DNA of 64,000 nt, taken from contig DATCIS010000019.1 in assembly GCA_036507655.1 (NCBI GenBank), positions 12,827 through 76,826 of the forward strand, read 5' to 3'. The stretch is from 2-01-FULL-49-22 sp036507655. Its GTDB lineage: Bacteria > Patescibacteriota > Saccharimonadia > Saccharimonadales > UBA10212. Numbering within the stretch: position 1 is the first letter of the stretch; each line of letters opens with the position of its first letter. Positions 24,100-32,217 of the stretch are shown here, piece by piece. A model generated the notes under the pieces. It made no database searches. It was not told the origin of the DNA and saw only the letters and a list, made by a program, of their open reading frames with translations. The position numbers and the translations under genes were made by a program.

Positions 24100-25080
24100 T
24101 TAATGTTTATGGTTGGTGTGGTCCAAAAGTAAATGATGGGCGGCCAAGGCGATGTGGTCGGCATCCAGGCCAAAGTGCCGCAGCAGTTCCTCGGGCTGGC
24201 CGCTTTCGCCGAAGCGGTCTTTCATGCCAATCCTTAACATTGGGGTTGGCAACTTTTCACCTAGCAGTTCGGCGATGGCGCCACCGAGCCCGCCATTGAT
24301 CTGGCCCTCTTCGGCTGTCACTACATGTCGGGTTTTATGGGCACTTGCTAGGATGGTTCTCTCATCGAGTGGTTTGACGGTTGGCACGTGAACAACCTCG
24401 GCTTCTATGCCGTCTTTGGCTAGAATCTTAGCCGCTTCCATAGCCTGGTAGGTCATTGTGCCAGTAGTAATCAAACTGACATCGATACCTTCTTTATAAA
24501 CATAGGCTTTGCCAATCTCGAACGGTGTGTGCTCGGTAGTGAAGACCGGTGTGGCTTCGCGTGCCAGACGCATGTAATTGGGCTGTCTGTCGGCCGCCAT
24601 GGCTAAAGTGGCTTTGGCAGCTTCATTACTGTCACAAGGAGCAATTACCACCATGTTTGGTAGAGCGCGCATCAGCGCTATATCTTCCAGCATCTGGTGT
24701 GTCGCGCCGTCCGGACCGACGCTGATACCGGCGTGCGAGCCGACTATTTTAACCGGCCGATCGTTAAGTGCAATGGTAGTTCTAATCTGCTCCCAGTTGC
24801 GCCCGGGGCTGAAAGCGGCGTAGCTTGAAACGAACGGAATCTTTCCCATAGCTGCCATACCGGCTCCGACAGTTACTAGGTTTTGTTCAGCTACGCCAAC
24901 CTCGACAAATCTTTCCGGAAAAGCCTCAGCGAACAGGTGCATCTGTGTTGATTCGGTCAAGTCGGCCACAATTCCGACGATATTTTCCCAGCGTTTTCCG
25001 GCCTCTAGAAGGCCTTTACCAAATCCCTTACGAATCGGCTCCAGTGTGTCCCAACTATGCGCCAGATGCATCTCACTCAT
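24100..25080 (-). CDS. Transketolase, C-terminal subunit, 326 aa
   Basis: Pyrimidine-binding plus C-terminal domains of a split transketolase. The N-terminal half contains VGIVADLTESTQMHLFAEAFPERFVEVGVAEQNLVTVGAGMAAMGKIPFVSSYAAF, with the catalytic Glu in VGVAEQNL, and SHAGISVGPDGATHQMLEDIALMR. The C-terminal half has YVYKEGIDVSLITTGTMTYQAMEAAKIL, the transketolase C domain. It overlaps the N-terminal subunit gene by eight bases, as expected for subunits made in equal amounts. Confidence 0.93.
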   Translation of the reverse strand: MSEMHLAHSWDTLEPIRKGFGKGLLEAGKRWENIVGIVADLTESTQMHLFAEAFPERFVEVGVAEQNLVTVGAGMAAMGKIPFVSSYAAFSPGRNWEQIRTTIALNDRPVKIVGSHAGISVGPDGATHQMLEDIALMRALPNMVVIAPCDSNEAAKATLAMAADRQPNYMRLAREATPVFTTEHTPFEIGKAYVYKEGIDVSLITTGTMTYQAMEAAKILAKDGIEAEVVHVPTVKPLDERTILASAHKTRHVVTAEEGQINGGLGGAIAELLGEKLPTPMLRIGMKDRFGESGQPEELLRHFGLDADHIALAAHHLLLDHTNHKH

Positions 25081-25939
25081 GTTCGCTCCGGATTTTGCCG
25101 CCTAAAGTCCGTAGCTCTTTAAGCGCCTTTACGGCTTGTTCGTGGTTGGGTGGTGCACCGTGCCAATGGAAGTCGTACTCCATAAAATCGACGCCCTTAC
25201 CCGGAACTGTGTGGGCGATAATCATCACTGGCTTTTCGACTATGGCCTTGGCCATATTGCAGGCGTCAATTACAGCATCGATGTCGTTGCCGTCAATCTC
25301 CACAACGTGCCAGCCGAAAGCCTCCCATTTATCCCGTAAGTTCTCCAGTGGCATAACAACTTCTGTCGGCCCGTCTATCTGGATATTGTTACGGTCGGCG
25401 ATAGCAATAATGTTGTTGAGTTTGTACTTGGCGGCAAACATAGCGCCTTCCCAGGTGTTGCCTTCATCTTGCTCGCCGTCGCTCATAATGCAATAAACCC
25501 AGCGATGTTGAGCTTTATCCATCCGCAGCGCCATGGCCATTCCAGCAGCCTGACTTAGACCGCTGCCCAACGGCCCGCTGGTAGTTTCCAGCCCCGGCAG
25601 CCGAAGCCGTTCGGGGTGACCTTGCAGGCGCGAGCCAAACTGCCTGAGCGTCATTAGCTCCTTCTTTTCAAAGTAACCAGCGTGCGCCATGGTTACATAG
25701 CGAACCGGCGTGCAGTGGCCGTTCGAAAGAATTAGAATATCGCGCTCATCCCATTCGGGGGTTTCCGGATCGTGCTTTAGTATTTCGAAATATAGTGCCG
25801 TAAAGATATCAGCTAAACCAAGCGGCCCAGCTGAGTGGCCGCTGCCGGCGTGCTCGAGCATTTTAATTAAATCGATGCGGATTTCGTTGGCTTTTTTCTC
25901 TAACGCCGGCAAAGAATGGTGTTTTTGCTCTTTTGTCAT
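25073..25939 (-). CDS. Transketolase, N-terminal (thiamine diphosphate) subunit, 288 aa
   Basis: ThDP- and metal-binding subunit of the split transketolase of the pentose phosphate pathway. It shows GSGHSAGPLGLADIFTALYF, NGHCTPVRYVTMAHAGYF, TTSGPLGSGLSQAAGMAMA and the ThDP motif SDGEQDEGNTWEGAMFAAKYKLNNIIAIADRNN (the usual leading Gly is Ser). The C terminus has IIAHTVPGKGVDFME. The start at 25939 (MTKEQKHH) falls 13 bases after the rpe stop; the alternative at 25978 would overlap rpe. It pairs with the C-terminal subunit. Confidence 0.92.
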   Translation of the reverse strand: MTKEQKHHSLPALEKKANEIRIDLIKMLEHAGSGHSAGPLGLADIFTALYFEILKHDPETPEWDERDILILSNGHCTPVRYVTMAHAGYFEKKELMTLRQFGSRLQGHPERLRLPGLETTSGPLGSGLSQAAGMAMALRMDKAQHRWVYCIMSDGEQDEGNTWEGAMFAAKYKLNNIIAIADRNNIQIDGPTEVVMPLENLRDKWEAFGWHVVEIDGNDIDAVIDACNMAKAIVEKPVMIIAHTVPGKGVDFMEYDFHWHGAPPNHEQAVKALKELRTLGGKIRSEHE

Positions 25940-25952
25940 CTTGCTTATGATT

Positions 25953-26615
25953 TTACGTTGTGCCGGTCTCTTCAGCAATGCGCACTAGCGCGCGGTAAGC
26001 TCGTTCTGGGTTGTCAGAGTTCTGGATAAAACCGCCGACATTCAGCACGTCAACGCCGCCGAAAACCAGTTCGGCGACATTCTGATCATTAATGCCGCCG
26101 TCCCAACCGACCTCCAGATCTGGTTTCTGGTTTTTCAGTATCTCTACCTTCTTGAGATGGCTCAAATTGGCTTGGCCGCCAAACCTTCCTAAGTCGCCGC
26201 TGAAAATCAACACATGGTCGATGTCGTCGATTACCGAAAAGATCTCTTCTGGGAATGTTTGTGGCAAAAGTGCGACGCCCAACCTGATCGAATGGTCGCG
26301 ACAAAAGTCAACAACCTGACCGAAGTCGCCCTCGGCTTCAGCGTGGACAATAATTAGATTGGGCTTGTGCTGCAAAATTTTTTGGATAGCCGGCAGCGGG
26401 TTTTGATACATCAGGTGGAAATCGGCTAAAAACCCAACAGGCCACCAAGCGTCTTCTGGAGCCACCGTTTTGTGTGGCACAAAAGTCCCATCTGTCAGGT
26501 CGATTTGTATCCGGTGCGCAAAATGAGCGACATTTTGAATCTGTTTTTGATAATTATCTTTATCGGCGGCTAAAATCGCCGGGCAAATAATCGGTTTTTT
26601 AGCTGCCAAGTCCAT
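25953..26615 (-). CDS. rpe: Ribulose-phosphate 3-epimerase, 220 aa
   Basis: Interconverts ribulose-5-phosphate and xylulose-5-phosphate. TIM-barrel motifs: CPAILAADKDNY at strand 1, IQIDLTDGTFVPHKTV for the metal-binding DxxDG segment, FHLMYQNP, LIIVHAEAE and EVGWDGGINDQNVAEL near the phosphate site. Length is standard. The match is more divergent than in typical bacterial Rpe (TDG in place of MDG), but the ordered motifs and the neighbouring rpiB and transketolase genes make the call safe. It overlaps rpiB by 17 bases. Confidence 0.88.
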   Translation of the reverse strand: MDLAAKKPIICPAILAADKDNYQKQIQNVAHFAHRIQIDLTDGTFVPHKTVAPEDAWWPVGFLADFHLMYQNPLPAIQKILQHKPNLIIVHAEAEGDFGQVVDFCRDHSIRLGVALLPQTFPEEIFSVIDDIDHVLIFSGDLGRFGGQANLSHLKKVEILKNQKPDLEVGWDGGINDQNVAELVFGGVDVLNVGGFIQNSDNPERAYRALVRIAEETGTT

Positions 26616-27096
26616 TTATCTTACCAATGCGTCGTTGATGACGTGCTTCTTCACGAAAAGGCGTCTCCAACCATAATTTAATCACCTGCTTCATATCTTC
26701 GAGGGCTACAAATCGGGCAGCCAGGCTCAGCATATTGGAATCATTGTGGGTTCGGCTTAGCCGGACAACCTCATATGGATCGTGGCTGGTGCGACCGGTC
26801 ACATCAGTAACTTTTCTGGACACGGCAGGCCCATAAAACAGGCTACACCGTATGCCTTTGATTTTATTAGCCACCATCGCCTCGCCTTGCCCTGAGCCAC
26901 CAAAAACTAGGCCTCGTTGGCATTCGCCGGAAGCTACTGATTCGGCAGCCGGAATAATAAAATCCGGGTAATCATCATCTGGATTTAGACTCTTGGGGCC
27001 GAAATTTTTAACTTCGTGCCCTGCTGATTCGAGATAAGCGGCTATATCATTAAGTTGCTCAAATCCAGCGTGGTCAGATGCCAGTGCAATCTTCAT
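26599..27096 (-). CDS. rpiB: Ribose-5-phosphate isomerase B (RpiB/LacAB family), 165 aa
   Basis: Interconverts ribose-5-phosphate and ribulose-5-phosphate. It begins KIALASDHAGFEQ and has FGGSGQGEAMVANKIKGIRCSLFY and SRTHNDSNMLSLAARF. The loop reads GGSGQGE, without the Cys of enterobacterial RpiB; this matches the type known from Mycobacterium tuberculosis, where a Glu acts as base. GGAG lies eight bases before the ATG. It heads the rpiB-rpe-tktN-tktC-fba run, with a dispersed structured repeat between it and gap. Confidence 0.92.
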   Translation of the reverse strand: MKIALASDHAGFEQLNDIAAYLESAGHEVKNFGPKSLNPDDDYPDFIIPAAESVASGECQRGLVFGGSGQGEAMVANKIKGIRCSLFYGPAVSRKVTDVTGRTSHDPYEVVRLSRTHNDSNMLSLAARFVALEDMKQVIKLWLETPFREEARHQRRIGKINGLGS

Positions 27097-27124
27097 TTTT
27101 CTTCTCCCATTTTAAGGAAAAGAG

Positions 27125-27190
27125 AAGCCCGAGCGGCGGATTCATTCCGCGCCCGGCGCGATGAGAAAAACGTAGTTTGTCTCATAAGCG
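27125..27190. repeat. Structured extragenic element, copy A
   Basis: Hairpin 1 is GCGG-ATTCATT-CCGC (27136-27150). Hairpin 2 pairs ATGAGA-A-AAAC with GTTT-G-TCTCAT (27161-27185; one mismatch). The linker GCCCGGCGCG joins them. Related copies are at 38948-39024, 43002-43080 and 48577-48655. This copy fills the gap between gap and rpiB, starting 12 bases after the gap stop when read on the minus strand. Confidence 0.8.
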
Positions 27191-27196
27191 TCAGCG

Positions 27197-28570
27197 TCAA
27201 AACCTGTGGACACCGTCGATATTGGTGGCGTCAGATGGCAAAGGGTGCTTTGGTTGCTCACCATCGATGATATATCCGGCCCCTTTGGTATCTTCACCGG
27301 CCGCCGATTTGTCGCCATCTTCGGCTGTAAGTGGTTCTTTGTCTTGTACTTCCAGACTTGGTACAGATTTTGCTAATAAATCAGGCTCTTTTTGAGTCGA
27401 TTCAGGCGCTGGCAGTAGTGGCTCGTCCGGGGGTTCGGTGATATTTAGCTTTTTCTCTTTGGATTCAATATCTTTCTGGTCTTTGTGATGCCGATCGGCG
27501 TGTTTGGCTTCAACGTCTTTGAGATTGGCCTGATTATCTTCGTCTTCGGACTCAGAGCCACTGCTTAAGAGCCGCGCGACATCTGCCGTTAGTTCGACCA
27601 GGCGGTTACTATAGCCCCATTCGTTGTCGTACCAAGCAACAACTTTAACTAAATTACCGTCAACAACCGCGGTTAGCGGCAAATCAACAATCGCTGAGTG
27701 GCTGTTACCGATAAAATCGCTGCTAACCAATTCCTCCTCAGTAACATCCAAAATGCCCTGGAAATATGGATCGGCTGAAGCTTTTTTAAGGACTTCGTTG
27801 ACTTCTTCAACCGTTGTGTTCTTTTTGGTAACTACAGCAAAATCGCTTAAAGACACGACCGGGGTTGGTACGCGCAGGCTCAGGCCGCCGAAAATTCCCT
27901 CCAGAGACGGCATGGCCTTAGCAGCCGCGATACTGGCGCCGGTCGTCGTCGGGACGATATTGGTGGCCGCGTTGCGAGCCTCACGAATGTCCTTGGCTGG
28001 GCCGTCCAACAGAACCTGGCTGGCTGTATAACTGTGGATGGTTGTCATCATGGCTTTTTCGATACCGAAATTAGATTCGAGTATAGCCATAATCGGCGTT
28101 ATAGAGTTGGTGGTACAGGAGGCATTACTAATTACTTCACTAGCTGAGTTTATTTTGTCCTCATTGACGCCGAGGACAATCGTCTCAGCACCATCGCCTT
28201 TGGCTGGTGCGCTGATTATGACTTTTTTAGCTCCGGCTTCAATATGGGCTTTGGCCTTGGCCGGGTCAGTGAAAAGTCCGGTAGACTCAATCACAACCTC
28301 AACACCTAAATCCCTCCAGGGTAATTTGGCCGGGTCTTTCTCGGATAAAACTTTTATTTTCTGGTCTTTAACGATAATGTTCTGCTCATCGGACGCAACA
28401 TCATATTGATAAGCGCCGTAGTTACTGTCGTGCTTTAGTAGATGGGCCAAAGTCTTGGTATCGGTCAGGTCGTTAACGGCTACAATTTCCAAGTCAGGAC
28501 GCTCAAAAGCAATCTTGAAGGTATTTCGGCCGATTCGACCGAAGCCGTTTATAGCGATTTTAGTTTTCAT
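27197..28570 (-). CDS. gap: Glyceraldehyde-3-phosphate dehydrogenase with about 120-residue charged tail, 457 aa
   Basis: NAD(P)-dependent oxidation and phosphorylation of glyceraldehyde-3-phosphate in glycolysis. Residues 1 to about 335 are a full GapA: INGFGRIGRNTFKIAF, SNASCTTNSITPIMAIL with the catalytic Cys, the TIHSYTASQ strand, TTTGASIAAAKAMPSLEG and WYDNEWGYSNRLVELTADVA. The remaining residues are low-complexity Glu/Asp/Lys/Pro (SGSESEDEDNQ, KHADRHHKDQKDIESKEKK, LLPAPESTQKEPD) with no known domain. The frame is continuous with no stop or shift. The ATG at 28570 has GGGAG six bases upstream; the earlier ATG is rejected. A palindrome overlaps the promoter. Confidence 0.95.
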   Translation of the reverse strand: MKTKIAINGFGRIGRNTFKIAFERPDLEIVAVNDLTDTKTLAHLLKHDSNYGAYQYDVASDEQNIIVKDQKIKVLSEKDPAKLPWRDLGVEVVIESTGLFTDPAKAKAHIEAGAKKVIISAPAKGDGAETIVLGVNEDKINSASEVISNASCTTNSITPIMAILESNFGIEKAMMTTIHSYTASQVLLDGPAKDIREARNAATNIVPTTTGASIAAAKAMPSLEGIFGGLSLRVPTPVVSLSDFAVVTKKNTTVEEVNEVLKKASADPYFQGILDVTEEELVSSDFIGNSHSAIVDLPLTAVVDGNLVKVVAWYDNEWGYSNRLVELTADVARLLSSGSESEDEDNQANLKDVEAKHADRHHKDQKDIESKEKKLNITEPPDEPLLPAPESTQKEPDLLAKSVPSLEVQDKEPLTAEDGDKSAAGEDTKGAGYIIDGEQPKHPLPSDATNIDGVHRF

Positions 28571-28580
28571 TAATCTCCCA

Positions 28581-28626
28581 CCATACAATTCATTTCAATT
28601 GTATGGTTTTATGCTAAAGCTTTCAA
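28581..28626 (-). promoter_or_regulatory. gap promoter with overlapping palindromic operator
   Basis: TTGAAA (28621-28626), exactly 17 bases, TACAAT (28598-28603). A perfect inverted repeat, CCATACAATT and AATTGTATGG separated by six bases (28581-28606), covers the -10 box and the start of the transcript. It also can form a hairpin just before the ribosome binding site. A repressor site is the simplest reading. Confidence 0.7.
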
Positions 28627-28630
28627 CAGT

Positions 28631-29164
28631 TTATGAGGACTTCTGAGCCCGTTCGATCGACTCAGCAATGACTTTCTTGGCTTCTTCGGTATCACCCCAG
28701 CCTAAGACTTTGGTGCTGCCGGGTTTTTTTAGGTCTTTGTAGTGGGAGAAGTGGTGGTCAATTTTTTGCTTCCAGCGCTCCCCCAAATCGTCTAGAGATT
28801 TTATTGAATCTCCGCTGTCACGGTCGTCAGCCGGAACAACGATGATTTTATGGTCCATCTCACCGTCATCCTCGAAATTCAGGATGCCGACTATTCTGCC
28901 TTTCAGCCAAACCCCAGTGCCAACCGGCTGGGAGGTAACTATCAATGTATCCAGTTCATCACCGTCTTCATCTAGGGTTTGCGGTATGAATCCGTAATTT
29001 ACCGGCTTGGCAAAAATCTTCGGCTCAACTCTATCGAGCCTGAAAGCTGCTCGCTTACGATCCCATTCGATCTTCATGATAGAACCTTCCGGAATTTCAA
29101 CGACGGTGTTGAGTTCGCCGTTGCGCCAATCACCCGGCTCTAAAACTTGATTGAAATCTGGCAT
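28631..29164 (-). CDS. ppa: Inorganic pyrophosphatase, family I, 177 aa
   Basis: Hydrolyses pyrophosphate in the cytoplasm, driving biosynthetic reactions forward. Family I markers: VVEIPEGSIMKIEWDRKR, NYGFIPQTLDEDGDELDTLIVTSQP with the metal-binding DExGDxxD signature (DEDGDELD), and VGILNFEDDGEMDHKIIVVPADD. Length is standard (about 170-180). It lies upstream of gap on the same strand, but gap has its own promoter, so cotranscription is optional. Confidence 0.96.
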   Translation of the reverse strand: MPDFNQVLEPGDWRNGELNTVVEIPEGSIMKIEWDRKRAAFRLDRVEPKIFAKPVNYGFIPQTLDEDGDELDTLIVTSQPVGTGVWLKGRIVGILNFEDDGEMDHKIIVVPADDRDSGDSIKSLDDLGERWKQKIDHHFSHYKDLKKPGSTKVLGWGDTEEAKKVIAESIERAQKSS

Positions 29165-29193
29165 CTTTAAGTTTCGGTTAACTGGCAGTATTG

Positions 29194-29199
29194 TACACT
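29194..29199 (+). promoter_or_regulatory. -10 box of the glycerophosphodiesterase gene, leaderless
   Basis: TACACT at 29194-29199, eight bases before the ATG at 29208. No Shine-Dalgarno is present and the -35 region (TTTCGG, about 16 bases upstream) is weak. Confidence 0.45.
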
Positions 29200-29207
29200 A
29201 TTTTGAG

Positions 29208-29885
29208 ATGATTATTGTCGGTCACCGCGGTGCGTCGGGGTTAGCTCCGGAAAATACCATTAAGGCCTTAGAGCTCGGCCGGGATTTGGCCGACGGCGTG
29301 GAATTTGACGTCAGAGTAACCAAGGATAAAGTTCCCATACTTAACCATGATGCCGGAATATTCGATAAAGATAGCAGACGGTGGTTGATAAAAGATTATA
29401 GCTATTCTCAGCTCAAAAAACTGAGACCGAGCCTGGCAACTCTGGAAGAAGCCCTGTCGCTCAAGTATGGTAAGACCCGTGTCTTCATTGAAATCAAAGC
29501 CCTAGAGCCAACCGAGCCGATAATTCAAGTTATTCGGCCATATTTTAAAAAAAGGCGGCTTCAAATCGCTATCGGGTCATTTGATTTTGAAGTTCTAAAA
29601 AAAGTTCGAACTCAGCTCCCGGAAGTTCAGTTATTGATCAACGAAAGGTGGTCGAGCTTAAGGGCCAATTGGCGCGCCCGCCAACTTAATACCAATCAGA
29701 TAAATATTGAGCACCGCTTCTTATGGTTTGGACTAGTAAGCATGCTGAGCAGGCGAGGGATTGTGCTCTATACTTACACTCTAAACGACCCCCGTAAAGC
29801 CCGCAATTGGCAAAAGCACGGCTTAGCCGGAGTATTTACAGATTTTCCTAACCTCTTTACAAGAAAAGTTAGTCGGTTACGCTAA
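29208..29885 (+). CDS. Glycerophosphodiester phosphodiesterase, 225 aa
   Basis: GDPD-family enzyme hydrolysing glycerophosphodiesters to glycerol-3-phosphate and an alcohol. It begins IIVGHRGASGLAPENTIKALE (catalytic His-Arg-Gly), then VEFDVRVTKDKVPILNHDAGI (metal Glu/Asp and second catalytic His), FIEIKA, and a C-terminal LYTYTLNDPRKARNWQKHGLAGVFTDFP typical of the family. There is no signal peptide, so it acts in the cytoplasm. The start at 29208 is chosen because the -10 box lies eight bases upstream. Its last 17 bases overlap the convergent cupredoxin gene. Confidence 0.93.
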   Translation: MIIVGHRGASGLAPENTIKALELGRDLADGVEFDVRVTKDKVPILNHDAGIFDKDSRRWLIKDYSYSQLKKLRPSLATLEEALSLKYGKTRVFIEIKALEPTEPIIQVIRPYFKKRRLQIAIGSFDFEVLKKVRTQLPEVQLLINERWSSLRANWRARQLNTNQINIEHRFLWFGLVSMLSRRGIVLYTYTLNDPRKARNWQKHGLAGVFTDFPNLFTRKVSRLR

Positions 29886-30285
29886 CCGTACCATGCATCG
29901 AGGGATGAAGACCGCAGATATAGTTAAAGCTGCCGACCTGGTTGAATGTAAAGCTAAAAGTATCATTATTGCCTAAGTTTTGGCTCTGAGGACCGCTGTC
30001 CGATTCGGCCTCAATAGTGTGAGCTACGCTGTCATTATTCGTCCAAGTTACCTTTGTTCCCTTCTTAACGGTTATATCAGTAGGTGAAAACGCGAAATTA
30101 CTAATGCTGACTTTATCAGTCGAAGCCGCTGATTGGTTATTCGAGGAAGTGTTTTGGCTATTTTGAGTAGTTGAGCTGCTCTGCTGGGTTGAGTTGTTAT
30201 CAGTCTGATTATTACCTCGACCGGCGACTATAAAAATAGCAGCCGCTATTAAGGCGATTACAATTAAACCCGCCAGATATTTCAT
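29869..30285 (-). CDS. Membrane-anchored or secreted cupredoxin (plastocyanin-like), 138 aa
   Basis: Type 1 copper electron-transfer domain exported from the cell. Residues 1-25 form a signal or anchor helix (KYLAGLIVIALIAAAIFIVAG). A Ser/Asn/Gln/Thr linker follows. The cupredoxin fold (about 55-138) has KGTKVTWTNNDSVAHTIEAE and YICGLHPSMHGTVSVTD, giving the His...Cys-x3-His-x3-Met-like ligand set. The ATG at 30285 has GGAGG eight bases upstream; the ATG five codons earlier overlaps that ribosome site. An electron donor or acceptor at the cell surface is implied, which fits the flavin and NDH-2 proteins elsewhere in the window. Confidence 0.9.
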   Translation of the reverse strand: MKYLAGLIVIALIAAAIFIVAGRGNNQTDNNSTQQSSSTTQNSQNTSSNNQSAASTDKVSISNFAFSPTDITVKKGTKVTWTNNDSVAHTIEAESDSGPQSQNLGNNDTFSFTFNQVGSFNYICGLHPSMHGTVSVTD

Positions 30286-30331
30286 TCTATAAACCTCCAT
30301 TTATATGCCAAAAGATATAATATCACGCTGG

Positions 30332-31336
30332 CTACGCCGCTGAGTACGTCCGGCTGTCGGTTTGCATTGAGCGGTGAGGATGATCGCCGTGTTTACGGGC
30401 CGGTACTTGATCCAGATATTCCCGGATGGTCAGGGCAGCAGTAGCGCCTTCGCCGACAGCGCTGGCAATCTGCTCTGTGGCACCGCTGCGCACATCACCA
30501 GCGCAAAAGATTCCCAAAATATTCGTACCAAGATGCTCGTTGGTTTTTACAAAACCGCGTTCGTCAAGCTCGATGCCACTACCAGCTAGGAATTGGGTAT
30601 TGGGAATCAGGCCGATGAATACAAAAACACCATCGGTTGCGAATTCGACATTTTGATTCGTCTGGTTGTTCTTGGCTACGACCCTTTTCACAAAGTTACC
30701 CTCTCCAACAATCTGACTGATTTCGGTGTTGAAATGGACGGTTATATTGGGTGTCTTGGCAATCCGTTCAACCAATATGTCGCTAGCCCGCCACTGGTCT
30801 TTTCTAATCAAGATATCAATATGATCGACCAGCTTTGCCAAGAATAGGCTCTCTTGAGCCGCCGAATTACCACCGCCGACCGCAACTAGCCGTTTACCTT
30901 TATAAAGCGGTCCATCACAGGTCGCGCAGTAGTGTACGCCCTTACCGTAATACTCTTTTTCACCCTCTGCCTCTAAGCGTTTGTAGTTGTTGCCAGTAGC
31001 AATCAACAGTGTATGCGCTAGGTACTCCTTGTTATCGGCCGTATAAGCTTTCTTGACGTCTGATCCATTCTCAATCTTGGTTACGTCGCCATACTCGAGT
31101 TTGGTACCGAATCGTTCGGCTTGTGCTCGTAAGCGGTCGGCCAGCTCCAGGCCGCTGATGCCGTCAGGGAACCCTGGGTAATTTTCTACGCTGTCGGTGA
31201 TTGCCGCCAGACCGCCTATCACGCCTTTTTCCAAAACCAATGTTTCTATATCTTCGCGGGTGGTATAAACCGCCGCACTGAGTGCTGCCGGTCCGGCCCC
31301 TATAACGACTAGGTCGTGGACTGGATTATTTTCCAT
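30332..31336 (-). CDS. trxB: Thioredoxin reductase, 334 aa
   Basis: FAD flavoprotein reducing thioredoxin or a glutaredoxin-like protein with NADPH. FAD-binding GAGPAALSAAVYTTRE near the N terminus (VVIGAGPAALSAAV), active-site CATCDGPLYKGKR (CATC), NADP-binding VGGGNSAAQESLFLA, and a C-terminal GIFCAGDVRSGATEQIASAVGEGATAAL. Length is slightly above standard, with a short His-rich tail (RKHGDHPHRS). Its ATG directly abuts the glutaredoxin stop, so the two are cotranscribed and probably functional partners. Confidence 0.95.
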   Translation of the reverse strand: MENNPVHDLVVIGAGPAALSAAVYTTREDIETLVLEKGVIGGLAAITDSVENYPGFPDGISGLELADRLRAQAERFGTKLEYGDVTKIENGSDVKKAYTADNKEYLAHTLLIATGNNYKRLEAEGEKEYYGKGVHYCATCDGPLYKGKRLVAVGGGNSAAQESLFLAKLVDHIDILIRKDQWRASDILVERIAKTPNITVHFNTEISQIVGEGNFVKRVVAKNNQTNQNVEFATDGVFVFIGLIPNTQFLAGSGIELDERGFVKTNEHLGTNILGIFCAGDVRSGATEQIASAVGEGATAALTIREYLDQVPARKHGDHPHRSMQTDSRTYSAA

Positions 31337-31585
31337 CTAAGCCACGGCGGGGGCGAGCCGCGGAATATTGTAGCCGATTACGACCTCTTTGGAATCGTCC
31401 TGCTTTGTCACAACCGTTATCGGCACCGTTAAGGCACCACTCATTTCTAAGACTTCTTGTTGGAGTTCAGGTTGCTCGTCCAGATTGACTATCTCGTACT
31501 TGAGACCTTTCATATCCAAAAAACGCTCCACCATAACACAATAAGCGCAGGTGTTGGTAGTAAATATAGTAATACTTTTTGGCAC
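31337..31585 (-). CDS. Glutaredoxin-like protein (YruB/NrdH type), 82 aa
   Basis: Small dithiol oxidoreductase. The thioredoxin fold begins SITIFTTNTCAYCVMVERFLDMKGLKYEIVNLDEQP with CAYC as active site, followed by the cis-proline TVPITVV. The start is GTG at 31585, with AGGAGG five bases upstream; the 66 extra codons of the longer frame run back through the promoter and the FKBP gene and are rejected. It is the first gene of a pair with trxB, which presumably reduces it. Confidence 0.88.
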   Translation of the reverse strand: MPKSITIFTTNTCAYCVMVERFLDMKGLKYEIVNLDEQPELQQEVLEMSGALTVPITVVTKQDDSKEVVIGYNIPRLAPAVA

Positions 31586-31637
31586 GTGACCCTCCTTTTT
31601 TTGGGGTTTTAGTTTTAAAAGCTGCTCTCGCTTAATT

Positions 31638-31666
31638 AATATAGCTTGTGTAGCGTAGCGAGTCAA
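31638..31666 (-). promoter_or_regulatory. Promoter of the glutaredoxin-trxB pair
   Basis: TTGACT (31661-31666), 17 bases, TATATT (31638-31643), leaving a leader of about 45 bases before the AGGAGG and GTG. This is the best consensus promoter with a normal leader in the window. Confidence 0.75.
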
Positions 31667-31703
31667 TAACGCTATATATTGTGTTTTTGTCAGCAAATAT
31701 GCA

Positions 31704-32210
31704 TTACTGAACTGCCAGCAGTGTGATGTCAAAGACCAAATCGGCGTTTGGCGGTATGCCCGATGTGGGCGGCGGGTTAGCACCGTAAGCCAAGCTAGCC
31801 GGTATGAGTAGGCGCCTTTGCCCGCCGACTTTCATTCCTACCAGTCCTTCCTTCCAGCCTTCAATGACCTGATCGAGCTTAAAGCTTACGGGTTGCCCGC
31901 TGTCTTGAGAGCTTTCGAAAACAACCCCAGTCGATGCGATTGCGCCAGTGTAAATTACCGCGACGGTTGAGCTGGCTTTGGCCCCAGTACCGCTACCAAC
32001 AGTTTTATCAATTTTTTGTAGTCCCTCGACCTTAGCCACGGGAACGAAGTCTGGCATTGGTTGGCCTTTAAGTTGGTTCTGGGGCTGGCTTTGGTTTTGA
32101 TTACCGCCTCTTGTAGCTTGCCAGAAATAATAAATGCCCACGCCGACTCCGGTGAGGACGAATAAAATGGCCACAAACAGCCACATCGCCCGCCGCAAAA
32201 AATCTCTCAT
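31704..32210 (-). CDS. Membrane-anchored FKBP-type peptidyl-prolyl isomerase, 168 aa
   Basis: Extracytoplasmic prolyl isomerase or folding helper. N-terminal membrane anchor (LFVAILFVLTGVGVGIYYFW, about 11-30), a Gln/Asn-rich linker, then an FKBP domain (about 70-168): VAVIYTGAIASTGVVFESS, PVSFKLDQVIEGWKEGLVGMKVGGQRRLLIPASLAYG and PNADLVFDITLL. The core residues of the FK506 pocket (Y, F, W in IEGWKEGL, and Y/F at the end) are present. It follows the RND gene by seven bases on the same strand, so it may be transcribed with it. Confidence 0.92.
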   Translation of the reverse strand: MRDFLRRAMWLFVAILFVLTGVGVGIYYFWQATRGGNQNQSQPQNQLKGQPMPDFVPVAKVEGLQKIDKTVGSGTGAKASSTVAVIYTGAIASTGVVFESSQDSGQPVSFKLDQVIEGWKEGLVGMKVGGQRRLLIPASLAYGANPPPTSGIPPNADLVFDITLLAVQ

Positions 32211-32217
32211 ATACTTA

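Noticed and set aside
31586..31783. 66-codon N-terminal extension of the glutaredoxin
   Set aside because: It runs back through a consensus promoter and into the FKBP gene; the GTG with AGGAGG is the better start.
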